Assembly (NCBI RefSeq): GCF_000769915.1
Contig: NZ_JRLV01000005.1
Span: 1-64,000 of the forward strand
Source: Flavobacterium beibuense F44-8
GTDB taxonomy: Bacteria > Bacteroidota > Bacteroidia > Flavobacteriales > Flavobacteriaceae
DNA length: 64,000 nucleotides
Direction of reading: 5' to 3'
Under the pieces are notes generated by a model. That model worked only from the letters and a program-made list of their open reading frames with translations, was not told the DNA's origin and did not search any database. The stretch's first letter is position 1, and every line of letters starts with the position of its first letter. Both the position numbers and the translations under genes were made by a program. Positions 46,396 through 54,305 of the stretch are shown piece after piece.

Positions 46396-47373
46396 TTAAA
46401 AACCGGTAGCCTTAAGCTGTAGTCCGGTGGTTTCGTCCAGCCCGAACATAAGGTTCATGTTTTGTATTGCCTGTCCCGAAGCGCCTTTTACAAGGTTGTC
46501 TATTACCGATGTGATTAAAAGGTAATCGCCTTTTTGCTCCAGGCTTATAAAACACTTGTTGGTTTGTACTGCCAGTTTCAGGTGGATACTATCGGTAGTT
46601 ACCCTAACAAAAGGTTGATTACTGTAATAGTCTTTATACATAGCTGTAACCTCATCAAAGCTTTTGCTTACTTTGGTATAAAGAGTTGCAAATATCCCGC
46701 GGGTAAAATCACCACGGTTTGGAATAAATAATACCTCCTGATTAAAACCGTTTTGCAACTGCCCAAGACTTTGTATGATTTCGCCCATGTGCTGATGCTC
46801 AAAAGCCTTATAGTGAGACATATTACCTATACGCCAAGGATGGTGTGAAGTAGCCGATGGCTGAACTCCTGCACCTGTACTACCTGTAGTAGCATTAATG
46901 TGTACCGCATTGTTTAGCAGTCCGTTTGCTGCCAGTGGTAATAAGCCCAACTGTATTGCTGTGGCAAAACACCCCGGATTAGCAATGTACTGTGCCTGTT
47001 TAATCTGGTTCTTATTCAGTTCAGGAAGCCCGTAAACAAAGTTTTTACCATTAAAAACAGTATCTTTCTCTAAACGGAAATCGTTCCCTAAATCTATTAT
47101 CCTTGTGTTTTCTAAAAACGCATTGGCTTCCAGAAAAGCGATTGACTTACCATGTCCCAGGCATAGGAAAACCACATCAACATCAGGGTTAACCGTATTG
47201 GTAAAGTTAAGTTCAAGATCGCCATACAGGTCCTGGTGCACACTTGCTACCGGACTGCCCGCGTTTGTAGTGCTGTAAACAAAATCAATATTTGCCTGCG
47301 GATGGTTTGCTAGCAGTCGTAACAATTCGCCTGCTGTGTAGCCTGATCCGCCTATAATACCAATGTTAATCAT
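46396..47373 (-). CDS. argC: N-acetyl-gamma-glutamyl-phosphate reductase
   Basis: The 325-residue enzyme has the GIIGGSGYTAGELLRLL NADPH motif, and the catalytic Cys135 in ANPGCFAT. It reduces N-acylglutamyl phosphate to the semialdehyde. Start overlaps the argG stop by 8 bp. The 95-bp gap to argD is the only sizeable break in the operon. Confidence 0.95.
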   Translation of the reverse strand: MINIGIIGGSGYTAGELLRLLANHPQANIDFVYSTTNAGSPVASVHQDLYGDLELNFTNTVNPDVDVVFLCLGHGKSIAFLEANAFLENTRIIDLGNDFRLEKDTVFNGKNFVYGLPELNKNQIKQAQYIANPGCFATAIQLGLLPLAANGLLNNAVHINATTGSTGAGVQPSATSHHPWRIGNMSHYKAFEHQHMGEIIQSLGQLQNGFNQEVLFIPNRGDFTRGIFATLYTKVSKSFDEVTAMYKDYYSNQPFVRVTTDSIHLKLAVQTNKCFISLEQKGDYLLITSVIDNLVKGASGQAIQNMNLMFGLDETTGLQLKATGF

Positions 47374-48559
47374 AGCTTTCTCCGTTTACCTGTGCATAAA
47401 TATTTTGTGCGTTGCCTAATATCTTAATAAAGCCTTTGGCATCGTTAGATGTCCAGGCATTGTTCACCTCACCATACTGCCCAAACTTGGTATTCATCAA
47501 ATCGTGAGCCGACTCAATTCCGTCCAGCGTAAAGTGATAAGGTTTAAGGCTTACCCTTACAGTACCTGTTACCGTTTTTTGAGTGTCCTCTAAAAACACT
47601 TCCACATTTCTCATCACCGGGTCTAGGTATTGCCCTTCATGGAAAAGCATTCCGTACCAGTTGCCCAGTTGCTCTTTCCAGTATAGTTGCCATTTGCCCA
47701 GTACATGTTTCTCTAAAAGGTGGTGTGCTTTAATGATGATAAGCGGAGCAGCCGCTTCAAAGCCCACACGTCCTTTAATACCTATAATGGTGTCGCCCAC
47801 ATGTATATCCCTGCCTATGGCAAAGGCAGATGCCAGTGCTTCAAGCTTCTGGATATTAACCGAAGGCTTATCAAACTCGTTATTGATACCTGTAAGTTCG
47901 CCTTTTTCAAAGTGAAGTACAACTTTTTCAGGTTGCGTTTTTGTTAATGGAGAAGGGTAGGCTTCTTCCGGTAACGGTTGTGATGAGGTTAGGGTTTCCT
48001 TACCGCCTACGCTGGTGCCCCATATCCCTTTGTTAATGGAGTACTGTGCTTTTTCCCAGCTGTATTCCACACCGTTTTCCTGCAGGTAAGCCACTTCTTC
48101 CTGACGTGTAAGTTTAAGGTCACGTATAGGGGTAATGATAGTCATTTCCGGAGCTATGGTTTGGAATACCATATCAAAACGGATCTGGTCGTTACCAGCA
48201 CCCGTACTGCCGTGAGCAATGGCTTCGGCACCTACGCTTTTTGCATATTTAACCGTTTCCAGTGCCTGAAAAACCCTTTCGGCACTTACAGAAAGCGGAT
48301 AGGTGTTGTTTTTAAGTACGTTACCAAATACAAGGTACTTAATTGCTTTTTCATAATATTTATCAATAATGTCTAGGTTTACGTGATGGGAACTCCCCAG
48401 TTCGTATGCCCTTGTTTCTATACCGTTTAATTCTTCAGGAGTAAAACCGCCTGTGTTTATAAGTATGGTATGCACTTCATACCCCAGTTCGTTTTTTAGG
48501 TACTTAAGGCAGTAAGAGGTGTCAAGACCGCCGCTGTAAGCTAAAACTACTTTTTTCAT
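47366..48559 (-). CDS. argG: Argininosuccinate synthase
   Basis: The 397-residue enzyme has the ATP motif LAYSGGLDTS (7-14), the AHGSTGAGNDQIRF motif and WGTSVGG. It joins citrulline and aspartate. It overlaps both neighbours: 1 bp with the GNAT gene upstream (TAATG) and 8 bp with argC. Confidence 0.96.
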   Translation of the reverse strand: MKKVVLAYSGGLDTSYCLKYLKNELGYEVHTILINTGGFTPEELNGIETRAYELGSSHHVNLDIIDKYYEKAIKYLVFGNVLKNNTYPLSVSAERVFQALETVKYAKSVGAEAIAHGSTGAGNDQIRFDMVFQTIAPEMTIITPIRDLKLTRQEEVAYLQENGVEYSWEKAQYSINKGIWGTSVGGKETLTSSQPLPEEAYPSPLTKTQPEKVVLHFEKGELTGINNEFDKPSVNIQKLEALASAFAIGRDIHVGDTIIGIKGRVGFEAAAPLIIIKAHHLLEKHVLGKWQLYWKEQLGNWYGMLFHEGQYLDPVMRNVEVFLEDTQKTVTGTVRVSLKPYHFTLDGIESAHDLMNTKFGQYGEVNNAWTSNDAKGFIKILGNAQNIYAQVNGESYD

Positions 48560-49182
48560 TATACTTTTTCTTTTTTAAGGAAAAGTGCCAGCTTTATATT
48601 TTTAAGCCTTAGCAGCACTTTTTTGTTAAACGTGTATTTTTCTTCTGTTTTCTTTTTGGCAGGGTCATACAGCATACCGGTACAAAGGCACATTTTGTAC
48701 TCTTTGCGCTCCAGTATATCGAAGTTTGAACAGCCACGGCATCCGTTCCAAAAGCTTGGATCGTCTGTAAGTTCGCTAAAAGGCACCGGCTTGTAGCCTA
48801 AATCAGAATTGATTTTCATAACGGCCAGCCCTGTGGTGATACCAAATATTTTTGCTCCCGGATATTTTTCCTGAGAGTATTTAAATACTTTTTCCTTTAT
48901 TTTTTTTGCAAGCCCCAGTGCCCTATAATCAGGATGCACTATAAGACCTGAGTTTGCCACAAACTTGCCGTGAGACCAGCTCTCTATATAGCAAAAGCCT
49001 GCAAACTTTCCGTTTACGGTTGCTACCACTGCATCGCGGTTCTCCATTTTCTTCATAACATACTCAGGGGTTCTTCGGGCAATACCCGTACCTCTTTGTA
49101 CGGCAGAAGCGTTGATGGTCTCACAAATTTCTTCTGCAAATTTGTAGTGCTCTTCGTGAGCTATTACAATAGATACATTCAT
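48559..49182 (-). CDS. GNAT acyltransferase, probable N-acetylglutamate synthase
   Basis: The 207-residue GNAT protein has motif A VHPDYRALGLAKKI (82-95). The C-terminal extension has a Cys cluster (C148xxC151 and C165xC167) in a region between the GNAT fold and a basic tail. It is the first gene of the arg operon and no other argA or argJ is visible, so it likely supplies N-acetylglutamate (or its acyl equivalent). The Cys cluster could bind zinc. The specific acyl donor is unknown. Confidence 0.75.
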   Translation of the reverse strand: MNVSIVIAHEEHYKFAEEICETINASAVQRGTGIARRTPEYVMKKMENRDAVVATVNGKFAGFCYIESWSHGKFVANSGLIVHPDYRALGLAKKIKEKVFKYSQEKYPGAKIFGITTGLAVMKINSDLGYKPVPFSELTDDPSFWNGCRGCSNFDILERKEYKMCLCTGMLYDPAKKKTEEKYTFNKKVLLRLKNIKLALFLKKEKV

Positions 49183-49517
49183 TTCAGTACTAATAGAAAT
49201 AAATTAATATATGATCAATAAAATAAACAGGGTAAAACGGTGCCGGACGGATCGGACCATAGTGATATTGTAGACCTTACGGTCTGAATCGTCGTCGATT
49301 CTCTAAAGAATTAGGATTAGATATAAAAGAATGGCCTTTTACTACAGACCTTAAAAAAACAGATAGTGTTTTCAATTCCGTTAAAATAAAATTAATACTA
49401 AATAAAGTACACCCAGTATGTGGCAGGTATAATTATACCAACCGCACAACCCGGTAGTTAACCCGGATAGCTGTTTGATTTTTAGGGAGTTTAGTATTAA
49501 ATCTATTTTTATTCATC
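49183..49517 (-). promoter_or_regulatory. Structured 5' leader of the arg operon (candidate attenuator)
   Basis: About 330 nt separates the predicted transcript start from the GNAT ATG. It holds, on the minus strand in order: a leader peptide (49516-49433); a palindrome GGTATAATTATACC (49439-49426) over its stop; a GGTCTG segment (49350-49345) able to pair with CAGACC (49286-49281); two tight adjacent hairpins GAATCG-ACGA-CGATTC (49301-49286) and AGACC-GTAA-GGTCT (49285-49272); and a GC-rich hairpin (49258-49239) followed by GTTTT. The CAGACC segment can join only one of two helices, so mutually exclusive folds are possible. Confidence 0.6.
49433..49516 (-). CDS. Arginine-rich leader peptide (27 aa), candidate argL
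   Basis: ATG at 49516-49514, TAA at 49435-49433. The peptide begins MNKNRFNTKLPKNQTA and its last third reads IRVNYRVVRLV. Arg codons are AGA at position 5 and CGG at positions 18, 22 and 25. CGG seems uncommon for Arg in this genome, where AGA, CGT and AGG are seen far more often. A cluster of rare Arg codons just before the stop, followed by alternative hairpins upstream of arginine genes, is the classic signature of ribosome-mediated attenuation. No direct evidence of translation. Confidence 0.6.
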   Translation of the reverse strand: MNKNRFNTKLPKNQTAIRVNYRVVRLV

Positions 49518-49548
49518 GTTGCAAATTTATAATTTAAATTAAACGATG
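49514..49548. promoter_or_regulatory. arg promoter: TAAATTTG flanked by CATCGTT/AACGATG
   Basis: The minus-strand -7 box TAAATTTG is at 49529-49522, 5 bases before the leader ATG. Around it lie arms CATCGTT (plus 49514-49520) and AACGATG (49542-49548), a 7-bp inverted repeat with 21-bp spacing. A regulator bound there would cover the promoter. The AAACGAT half-site recurs in the fahA-glyA promoter (51071). Confidence 0.6.
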
Positions 49549-49686
49549 CCTGTTAAATTTTATGTAAGTCTGTATTTTTAACTAAAAAAAGGCAAAATTG
49601 GATTTTGATTTAATATTTTAAATTTTTTTGAGGTTAAAATTTTTAAATATTAATTTTTTTAAGTCAAAAAAGTAGGGGAGTAGTAT
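49549..49686. other. AT-rich stretch with nothing recognised
   Basis: Between the arg promoter and the fahA terminator the sequence is about 80 percent AT, with runs of T and A. I see no gene, hairpin or RNA. Confidence 0.5.
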
Positions 49687-49712
49687 AAAAAAGCCCCTCA
49701 TTTGAGGGGCTT
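49687..49712 (-). terminator. Terminator of fahA
   Basis: AAGCCCCTCA / TGAGGGGCTT hairpin with an A-run on the plus strand, that is T-run on the minus strand, just after the fahA stop. Confidence 0.85.
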
Positions 49713-49718
49713 AAAGTA

Positions 49719-51005
49719 TTATTTTTTGCTGAAAGGCGGCAATAATTTGCTGCTTACCTCACCAAAACCGATTCTAACCTCATCGTTTTGACAGTAACCT
49801 CGCATAATTACGGTATCTCCGTCTTCAATAAATTTACGTTCTTCTCCGTTGTTTAATTTAAGCGGATTTTGTCCGCCCCATGTAAGCTCCAGCATAGAAC
49901 CGAAACTGTCTGGTGTTGGTCCGGAAATAGTACCACTACCCATTAAGTCGCCCGAGTTAACACGACAACCGTTTACAGTATGGTGAGCCAGTTGCTGAGA
50001 CATACTCCAGTACATGTACTTAAAGTTAGAGTTACATATAATGGTTTCCTCTCCGTTTTCAGGAGCTAACCCTACCTGTAACTTAATATCAAACGCGTGC
50101 TCTCCTGTTTGCTGAAGGTACTCTAATGGCTTAGGATCATTTTGCTCCGGTCCTGCCGTACGGAATGGCTCCAGCGCATCCAGTGTTACAATCCATGGAG
50201 ACATAGATGATGCAAAGTTTTTAGCAAGGAACGGGCCTAGTGGCACATATTCCCATTTTTGAATATCACGTGCGCTCCAGTCGTTAAACAGTACCATACC
50301 AAATATATGGTCTTCTGTTTCGTTTACAGGGATTGGTTCACCCATTATGTTGGCATCGGTAGTGATAAAAGCCATTTCAAGCTCAAAGTCAACTCTTTTT
50401 GAAGGACCGAATACCGGCTGGGTTTCTCCCGGAGGAAGTGTTTGCCCTTTAGGACGGTGTACTGGTATGCCCGATGGTACAATGGTAGAACTTCTGCCGT
50501 GGTAACCTACCGGAATGTGAAGCCAGTTTGGTAAAAGGGCGTTATCCGGGTCACGGAACATTTTACCTACGTTTGTAGCATGCTCGCGACTAGAGTAAAA
50601 ATCAGTGTAATCACCAATAAGTACCGGAAGCTGCATTTCCACATCCTTGATGTCAAATATTACGATCTCTTTTTGTTTTTCGTTGTCCCTTAGTTTAGGG
50701 TTGTTAATGTCGAAAATATCCGCAATACGGTTTCTTACCAAACGCCATGTTTTTTTACCGTCTGATATGAAGTCGTTAAGAGTATCCTGCATGAACATAT
50801 CATCTGTAAGCTCAATGCCTTCAAAATAGTTTAACTGTTGCAGTGCACCTAAGTCTATTGCGTAGTCTCCTATTCTAGTTCCTATGGTAATCACGTCGTC
50901 TTTAGTGATAAAAACGCCAAAAGGAATATTCTGTATAGGGAAATCGCTGTTTTCGGGTACATTAAGCCACGATTTTCTGGAAGGGTCGTTTGCTGTTAAT
51001 GTCAT
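49719..51005 (-). CDS. fahA: Fumarylacetoacetase
   Basis: The 428-residue enzyme has the fumarylacetoacetate hydrolase fold: catalytic and metal residues in DYTDFYSSREHATNVG, GYHGRSSTIVPSG, FELEMAFI and NDWSARDIQKWEYVPLGPF. It cleaves fumarylacetoacetate to fumarate and acetoacetate at the end of tyrosine and phenylalanine catabolism. ATG 51005 (MTLTANDPSRKSW) matches the usual N-terminus; the in-frame ATG at 51038 lies at the predicted transcript start. Confidence 0.93.
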   Translation of the reverse strand: MTLTANDPSRKSWLNVPENSDFPIQNIPFGVFITKDDVITIGTRIGDYAIDLGALQQLNYFEGIELTDDMFMQDTLNDFISDGKKTWRLVRNRIADIFDINNPKLRDNEKQKEIVIFDIKDVEMQLPVLIGDYTDFYSSREHATNVGKMFRDPDNALLPNWLHIPVGYHGRSSTIVPSGIPVHRPKGQTLPPGETQPVFGPSKRVDFELEMAFITTDANIMGEPIPVNETEDHIFGMVLFNDWSARDIQKWEYVPLGPFLAKNFASSMSPWIVTLDALEPFRTAGPEQNDPKPLEYLQQTGEHAFDIKLQVGLAPENGEETIICNSNFKYMYWSMSQQLAHHTVNGCRVNSGDLMGSGTISGPTPDSFGSMLELTWGGQNPLKLNNGEERKFIEDGDTVIMRGYCQNDEVRIGFGEVSSKLLPPFSKK

Positions 51006-51042
51006 ATTACTTTGTTTGTGTATGATTTTGTTATTCAATTAT

Positions 51043-51072
51043 CAAATATACTTTGCTATATCGTTTTGACAA
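51043..51072 (-). promoter_or_regulatory. Promoter of fahA (TTG-N19-TATATTTG)
   Basis: TATATTTG on the minus strand (plus CAAATATA 51043-51050) and TTG at plus 51070-51072, with 19-bp spacing, a full consensus. Transcript start about 51037, 32 nt before the ATG. Confidence 0.75.
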
Positions 51073-51077
51073 ACGAT
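51060..51077. promoter_or_regulatory. Palindrome in the fahA-glyA divergent promoter
   Basis: ATCGTTT (51060-51066), TGAC, AAACGAT (51071-51077): perfect 7-bp arms. It overlaps the -33 region of fahA and lies just upstream of the glyA -7 box, so one regulator could affect both. Confidence 0.6.
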
Positions 51078-51083
51078 TTTTTG

Positions 51084-51091
51084 TATTTTTG
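51084..51091 (+). promoter_or_regulatory. -7 box TATTTTTG of glyA
   Basis: Matches TANNTTTG, 26 nt before the ATG. A TTG at 51066-51068 has only a 15-bp spacer. Confidence 0.6.
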
Positions 51092-51117
51092 ACGGCAAAT
51101 TAACGAAAAAATATAAA

Positions 51118-52392
51118 ATGCTACGCGACGAACAAATTTTCGACCTGATCCTTGAAGAACAAGACAGGCAGATTAACGGACTGGAACTTATTGCATCAGA
51201 AAACTTTGTGAGCGACCAGGTAATGGAAGCAGCGGGTTCTGTACTTACTAATAAATATGCCGAAGGTTATCCGGGAAGGAGATATTATGGCGGATGTGAG
51301 GTAGTAGATGTTATCGAGCAAATTGCCATAGACAGGGCGAAAACCTTGTTTGGTGCTGAGTATGCAAACGTACAGCCACACTCGGGATCTCAGGCTAATG
51401 CTTCTGTATTCCACGCTTGCCTTAAACCGGGTGATAAAATATTAGGTTTTGACCTTTCGCACGGTGGTCACCTAACTCACGGTTCTCCTGTAAACTTTTC
51501 GGGTAGGTTATACCAACCTGTATTTTATGGTGTAGAGAAAGAAACCGGAAGACTTAACTACGACAAAATACAAGAGATAGCTACACAGGAACAGCCTAAA
51601 ATGATTATTGCAGGTGCTTCTGCCTACTCTCGTGATATGGATTTTAAACGCTTTAGGGAAATTGCCGATAGCGTAGGTGCTTTACTTCTTGCCGATATTT
51701 CTCACCCTGCAGGACTTATTGCCAAAGGTTTGTTAAGTGACCCAATACCTCACTGTCATGTTGTTACTACAACAACTCATAAAACTCTTAGAGGACCAAG
51801 AGGTGGTATGATATTAATGGGTAAAGATTTTGAAAACCCATGGGGTATTAAAACTCCTAAAGGAGAAGTAAGAATGATGTCTTCTTTACTTGATGCTGCT
51901 GTATTCCCTGGTAACCAAGGTGGACCGTTAGAGCATATTATCGCTGCTAAAGCTGTTGCTTTTGGTGAGGCTTTAAGTGATGAGTTCTTCCGTTATACAC
52001 TACAGGTACAGAAAAATGCTCAGGCTATGGCCGAAGCTTTTGTTAAGAGAGGATACGACATTATCTCCGGAGGTACAGATAACCACATGATGCTTATTGA
52101 CCTTAGAAACAAAAATATTACAGGTAAAGAAGCAGAGAATGCTTTAGTTAAAGCTGAAATCACTGTTAACAAGAACATGGTTCCGTTTGACGATAAGTCT
52201 CCGTTTGTAACATCAGGTATCCGTGTGGGTACAGCTGCAATCACTACACGTGGTTTAGTTGAAGCGGATATGGAAACTGTTGTTGCTCTTATTGATAAGG
52301 TTATCACTAACTTTACTAATGAAGAAGTTATTGAAGAAGTTGCTGATGAGGTAAACGGTATGATGGGTGAAAGACCTATTTTTGTTTACTAG
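51118..52392 (+). CDS. glyA: Serine hydroxymethyltransferase
   Basis: The 424-residue PLP enzyme has the motif [11 protein letters not shown] with Lys222, the N-terminal [11 protein letters not shown], and the [13 protein letters not shown] stretch. It interconverts serine and glycine with tetrahydrofolate, feeding one-carbon metabolism. Divergent from fahA. Ends at a terminator. Confidence 0.97.
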   Translation: MLRDEQIFDLILEEQDRQINGLELIASENFVSDQVMEAAGSVLTNKYAEGYPGRRYYGGCEVVDVIEQIAIDRAKTLFGAEYANVQPHSGSQANASVFHACLKPGDKILGFDLSHGGHLTHGSPVNFSGRLYQPVFYGVEKETGRLNYDKIQEIATQEQPKMIIAGASAYSRDMDFKRFREIADSVGALLLADISHPAGLIAKGLLSDPIPHCHVVTTTTHKTLRGPRGGMILMGKDFENPWGIKTPKGEVRMMSSLLDAAVFPGNQGGPLEHIIAAKAVAFGEALSDEFFRYTLQVQKNAQAMAEAFVKRGYDIISGGTDNHMMLIDLRNKNITGKEAENALVKAEITVNKNMVPFDDKSPFVTSGIRVGTAAITTRGLVEADMETVVALIDKVITNFTNEEVIEEVADEVNGMMGERPIFVY

Positions 52393-52416
52393 TCAACACA
52401 CTATACAGTATATATA

Positions 52417-52448
52417 AAAATCCCTCCTAATCAGGAGGGATTTTGTTT
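52417..52448 (+). terminator. Terminator of glyA
   Basis: AAAATCCCTCCT / AGGAGGGATTTT hairpin with T-run. Confidence 0.88.
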
Positions 52449-52588
52449 TTTATATAAATGCACTTTATCGATAAATTTCAAATTTTACATTGGGCTTACC
52501 TAAATAAAATGTTTTGCAATACTTTCCTGTATAAAAACTTCTTAAGTTTATAATGGAAAAACTTAATATTCATCAAAACCAGTAAGTT

Positions 52589-53023
52589 ATGAGGAAATAT
52601 TACACACTTTTATTACTACTCTTTACAATAGCTGCTGCCAGTGCCCAGAGTTTTGGCAGGTCTGAACTAAAGATAGACGGTACTTATGATATTAACATGC
52701 TTATTTATGATGTTTGGTTACGGCAGGGAACCACAGCAAATATTACAATGCGCTTTAACCAGACACCCGAAGGGATAGCCAAAGCATTAGAGATGGTGAA
52801 CAAAATGCTCAACGAAAACGGGCACTTTGTTGAAAACCCAGATATTTTTAACAGTTTTGAAGGAAAGGATCTTGACCGTAAGAATCCGGATAAAATACAC
52901 TATTCGGTACAGGCGGGAAATTCCCGTATCAATGAGGGTTGGGTACTTGACGACGGATCGGTACTGCAGCTTTTACTTGGTGCCTGCAATTATGAGGTTA
53001 ATGTTTTGAATGCCTATAAATAA
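52589..53023 (+). CDS. Exported protein, paralogue of 53835-54275
   Basis: The 144-residue protein has a signal peptide (MRKYYTLLLLLFTIAAASAQ). The mature part shares with the later gene the pattern (S/T)FG.S.L...G.Y, WLR.G, T..F.QT..G...A...V..ML.EN, and the C-terminal YEVNV(L/M)NAYK. Function unknown, probably periplasmic or outer-membrane associated. Confidence 0.8.
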   Translation: MRKYYTLLLLLFTIAAASAQSFGRSELKIDGTYDINMLIYDVWLRQGTTANITMRFNQTPEGIAKALEMVNKMLNENGHFVENPDIFNSFEGKDLDRKNPDKIHYSVQAGNSRINEGWVLDDGSVLQLLLGACNYEVNVLNAYK

Positions 53024-53057
53024 AAAAGACCCGTGGGTGGAAGCCCCTGGGTCTTTA
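53024..53057 (-). terminator. Terminator-like hairpin
   Basis: AAAAGACCC / GGGTCTTT stem with T-run on the minus strand; it may serve the pentapeptide gene. Confidence 0.6.
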
Positions 53058-53140
53058 AATTGTTGGCCCATAACATGACCAGCAATGAGCGGCAAATGTA
53101 TTGCTAAAATTTGATTAACACTACAAAAAACTGCTTTATT

Positions 53141-53713
53141 TTATCTAATTATTATTTCGTGTTTGGTAAGTAGTCCCTTAAGTCCTGACTCTGAAAATAT
53201 TGCCTTTTTAAGTTTATTCTTTTCGGGGTCTATAGTGTAGTTGTAACTGGTAGAAAAATCTACTTTATTGGCAATAGTATCTAAAAAAACGCTCTTATGG
53301 AGGTTACAATTATCAAATATTACGTCGGTAATATCGGCATTCATAAAGTCGGCTGCTATAATCTGGCATCCTGTAAATACAGTCCCCCTCATTTTTAGCG
53401 TATAAAATTTGGTATAGTCCAGTATACATTCTTTAAACTCAAATTTAAACAGGAGGCTGTCTACCATGGCAAAATTCACTCCTGTAAAGTTACAGCCGGT
53501 AAACATCACATCCCTAAACGATACATAGTTGATTTTTGCTTCGGTAAAGTTACAGTTTACAAATTCGCAGTCGGTAAATGCTACCCCAAGGTAATTGCAT
53601 TGTGAGAAATCGCAGTTGGTAAAAATACAACGTTCGTAATCCTTGTACATAATATCGTCAGGGCCGAATACTGTATTATTTATTTGTGTGTCGAGTATAT
53701 AGTTTGCAGACAT
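53141..53713 (-). CDS. Pentapeptide-repeat protein
   Basis: The 190-residue protein is built of pentapeptide repeats A(D/N)LXX-like, here seen as CDFSQCNYLGVAF, CEFVNCNF, CNFTGVNF, CQIIAADFMNADI, CNLHKSVF. These form a right-handed quadrilateral beta-helix like MfpA/Qnr, which mimics DNA in some family members. It lies between two paralogous secreted-protein genes, on the opposite strand. No DNA-gyrase role is implied. Confidence 0.88.
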   Translation of the reverse strand: MSANYILDTQINNTVFGPDDIMYKDYERCIFTNCDFSQCNYLGVAFTDCEFVNCNFTEAKINYVSFRDVMFTGCNFTGVNFAMVDSLLFKFEFKECILDYTKFYTLKMRGTVFTGCQIIAADFMNADITDVIFDNCNLHKSVFLDTIANKVDFSTSYNYTIDPEKNKLKKAIFSESGLKGLLTKHEIIIR

Positions 53714-53834
53714 GTTTTTGTATTAGAGGTGCAAGTTAACCATTAGCGTGCCTTATTTTGTGATTTTATTAAAACAAAATGATTTATAGAATGGCTAACT
53801 TAGTGGAAACTAATAAATAACTAAAACAAAAAAC

Positions 53835-54275
53835 ATGAAAAAGATTGTAGTAACATTCGTTTTTTTATTAGGAGCATTAACTATGCAGGCTCAAACCTTT
53901 GGTGCCAGTGGGCTTAGTGTAAAAGGAAATTATTCATCTGCTAAAGCAGATTATAATCAATGGTTGAGGATAGGGAATACCTTTGATGCGACCATGAAAT
54001 TTGAACAAACCGAACAGGGACTTGACCAGGCAATAGGTTTAGTACAGCGTATGCTTATTGAGAACAACCTTGAGATTGGCAGACCGGATATTTACAAAAG
54101 TGTAGGGGCAGAAGGAACAGCAAATAAGAGTTCTAATGACTTAAATGAACTGATAATGAAAGGGAAAACGAGAGTTAACCTGGCGTGGTTCTCTCCCGAT
54201 GGTTCTACACTGCAATTGTTTTTAGATAAGAACAGTTATGAGGTTAATGTAATGAATGCTTACAAAGTAAGATAA
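53835..54275 (+). CDS. Exported protein, paralogue of 52589-53023
   Basis: The 146-residue protein has signal peptide MKKIVVTFVFLLGALTMQAQ and a mature part homologous to 52589-53023 over its full length (shared WLR.G, ML.EN, P DI(F/Y), YEVNV.NAYK). Tandem duplication is probable, split by the pentapeptide gene. Function unknown. The Crp/Fnr gene follows after 30 bp. Confidence 0.8.
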   Translation: MKKIVVTFVFLLGALTMQAQTFGASGLSVKGNYSSAKADYNQWLRIGNTFDATMKFEQTEQGLDQAIGLVQRMLIENNLEIGRPDIYKSVGAEGTANKSSNDLNELIMKGKTRVNLAWFSPDGSTLQLFLDKNSYEVNVMNAYKVR

Positions 54276-54305
54276 ATTGTATCTTAGTTTCCCTAACCGG
54301 GAAAT

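Noticed and set aside
41929-48376. Plus-strand frames inside the arg genes
   Set aside because: Each lies fully within a recognisable minus-strand enzyme, has no family resemblance and no start context.
53141-53713. Quinolone-resistance Qnr protein
   Set aside because: Pentapeptide fold alone does not show this; no mapped Qnr loops are visible and the context is not a resistance region.
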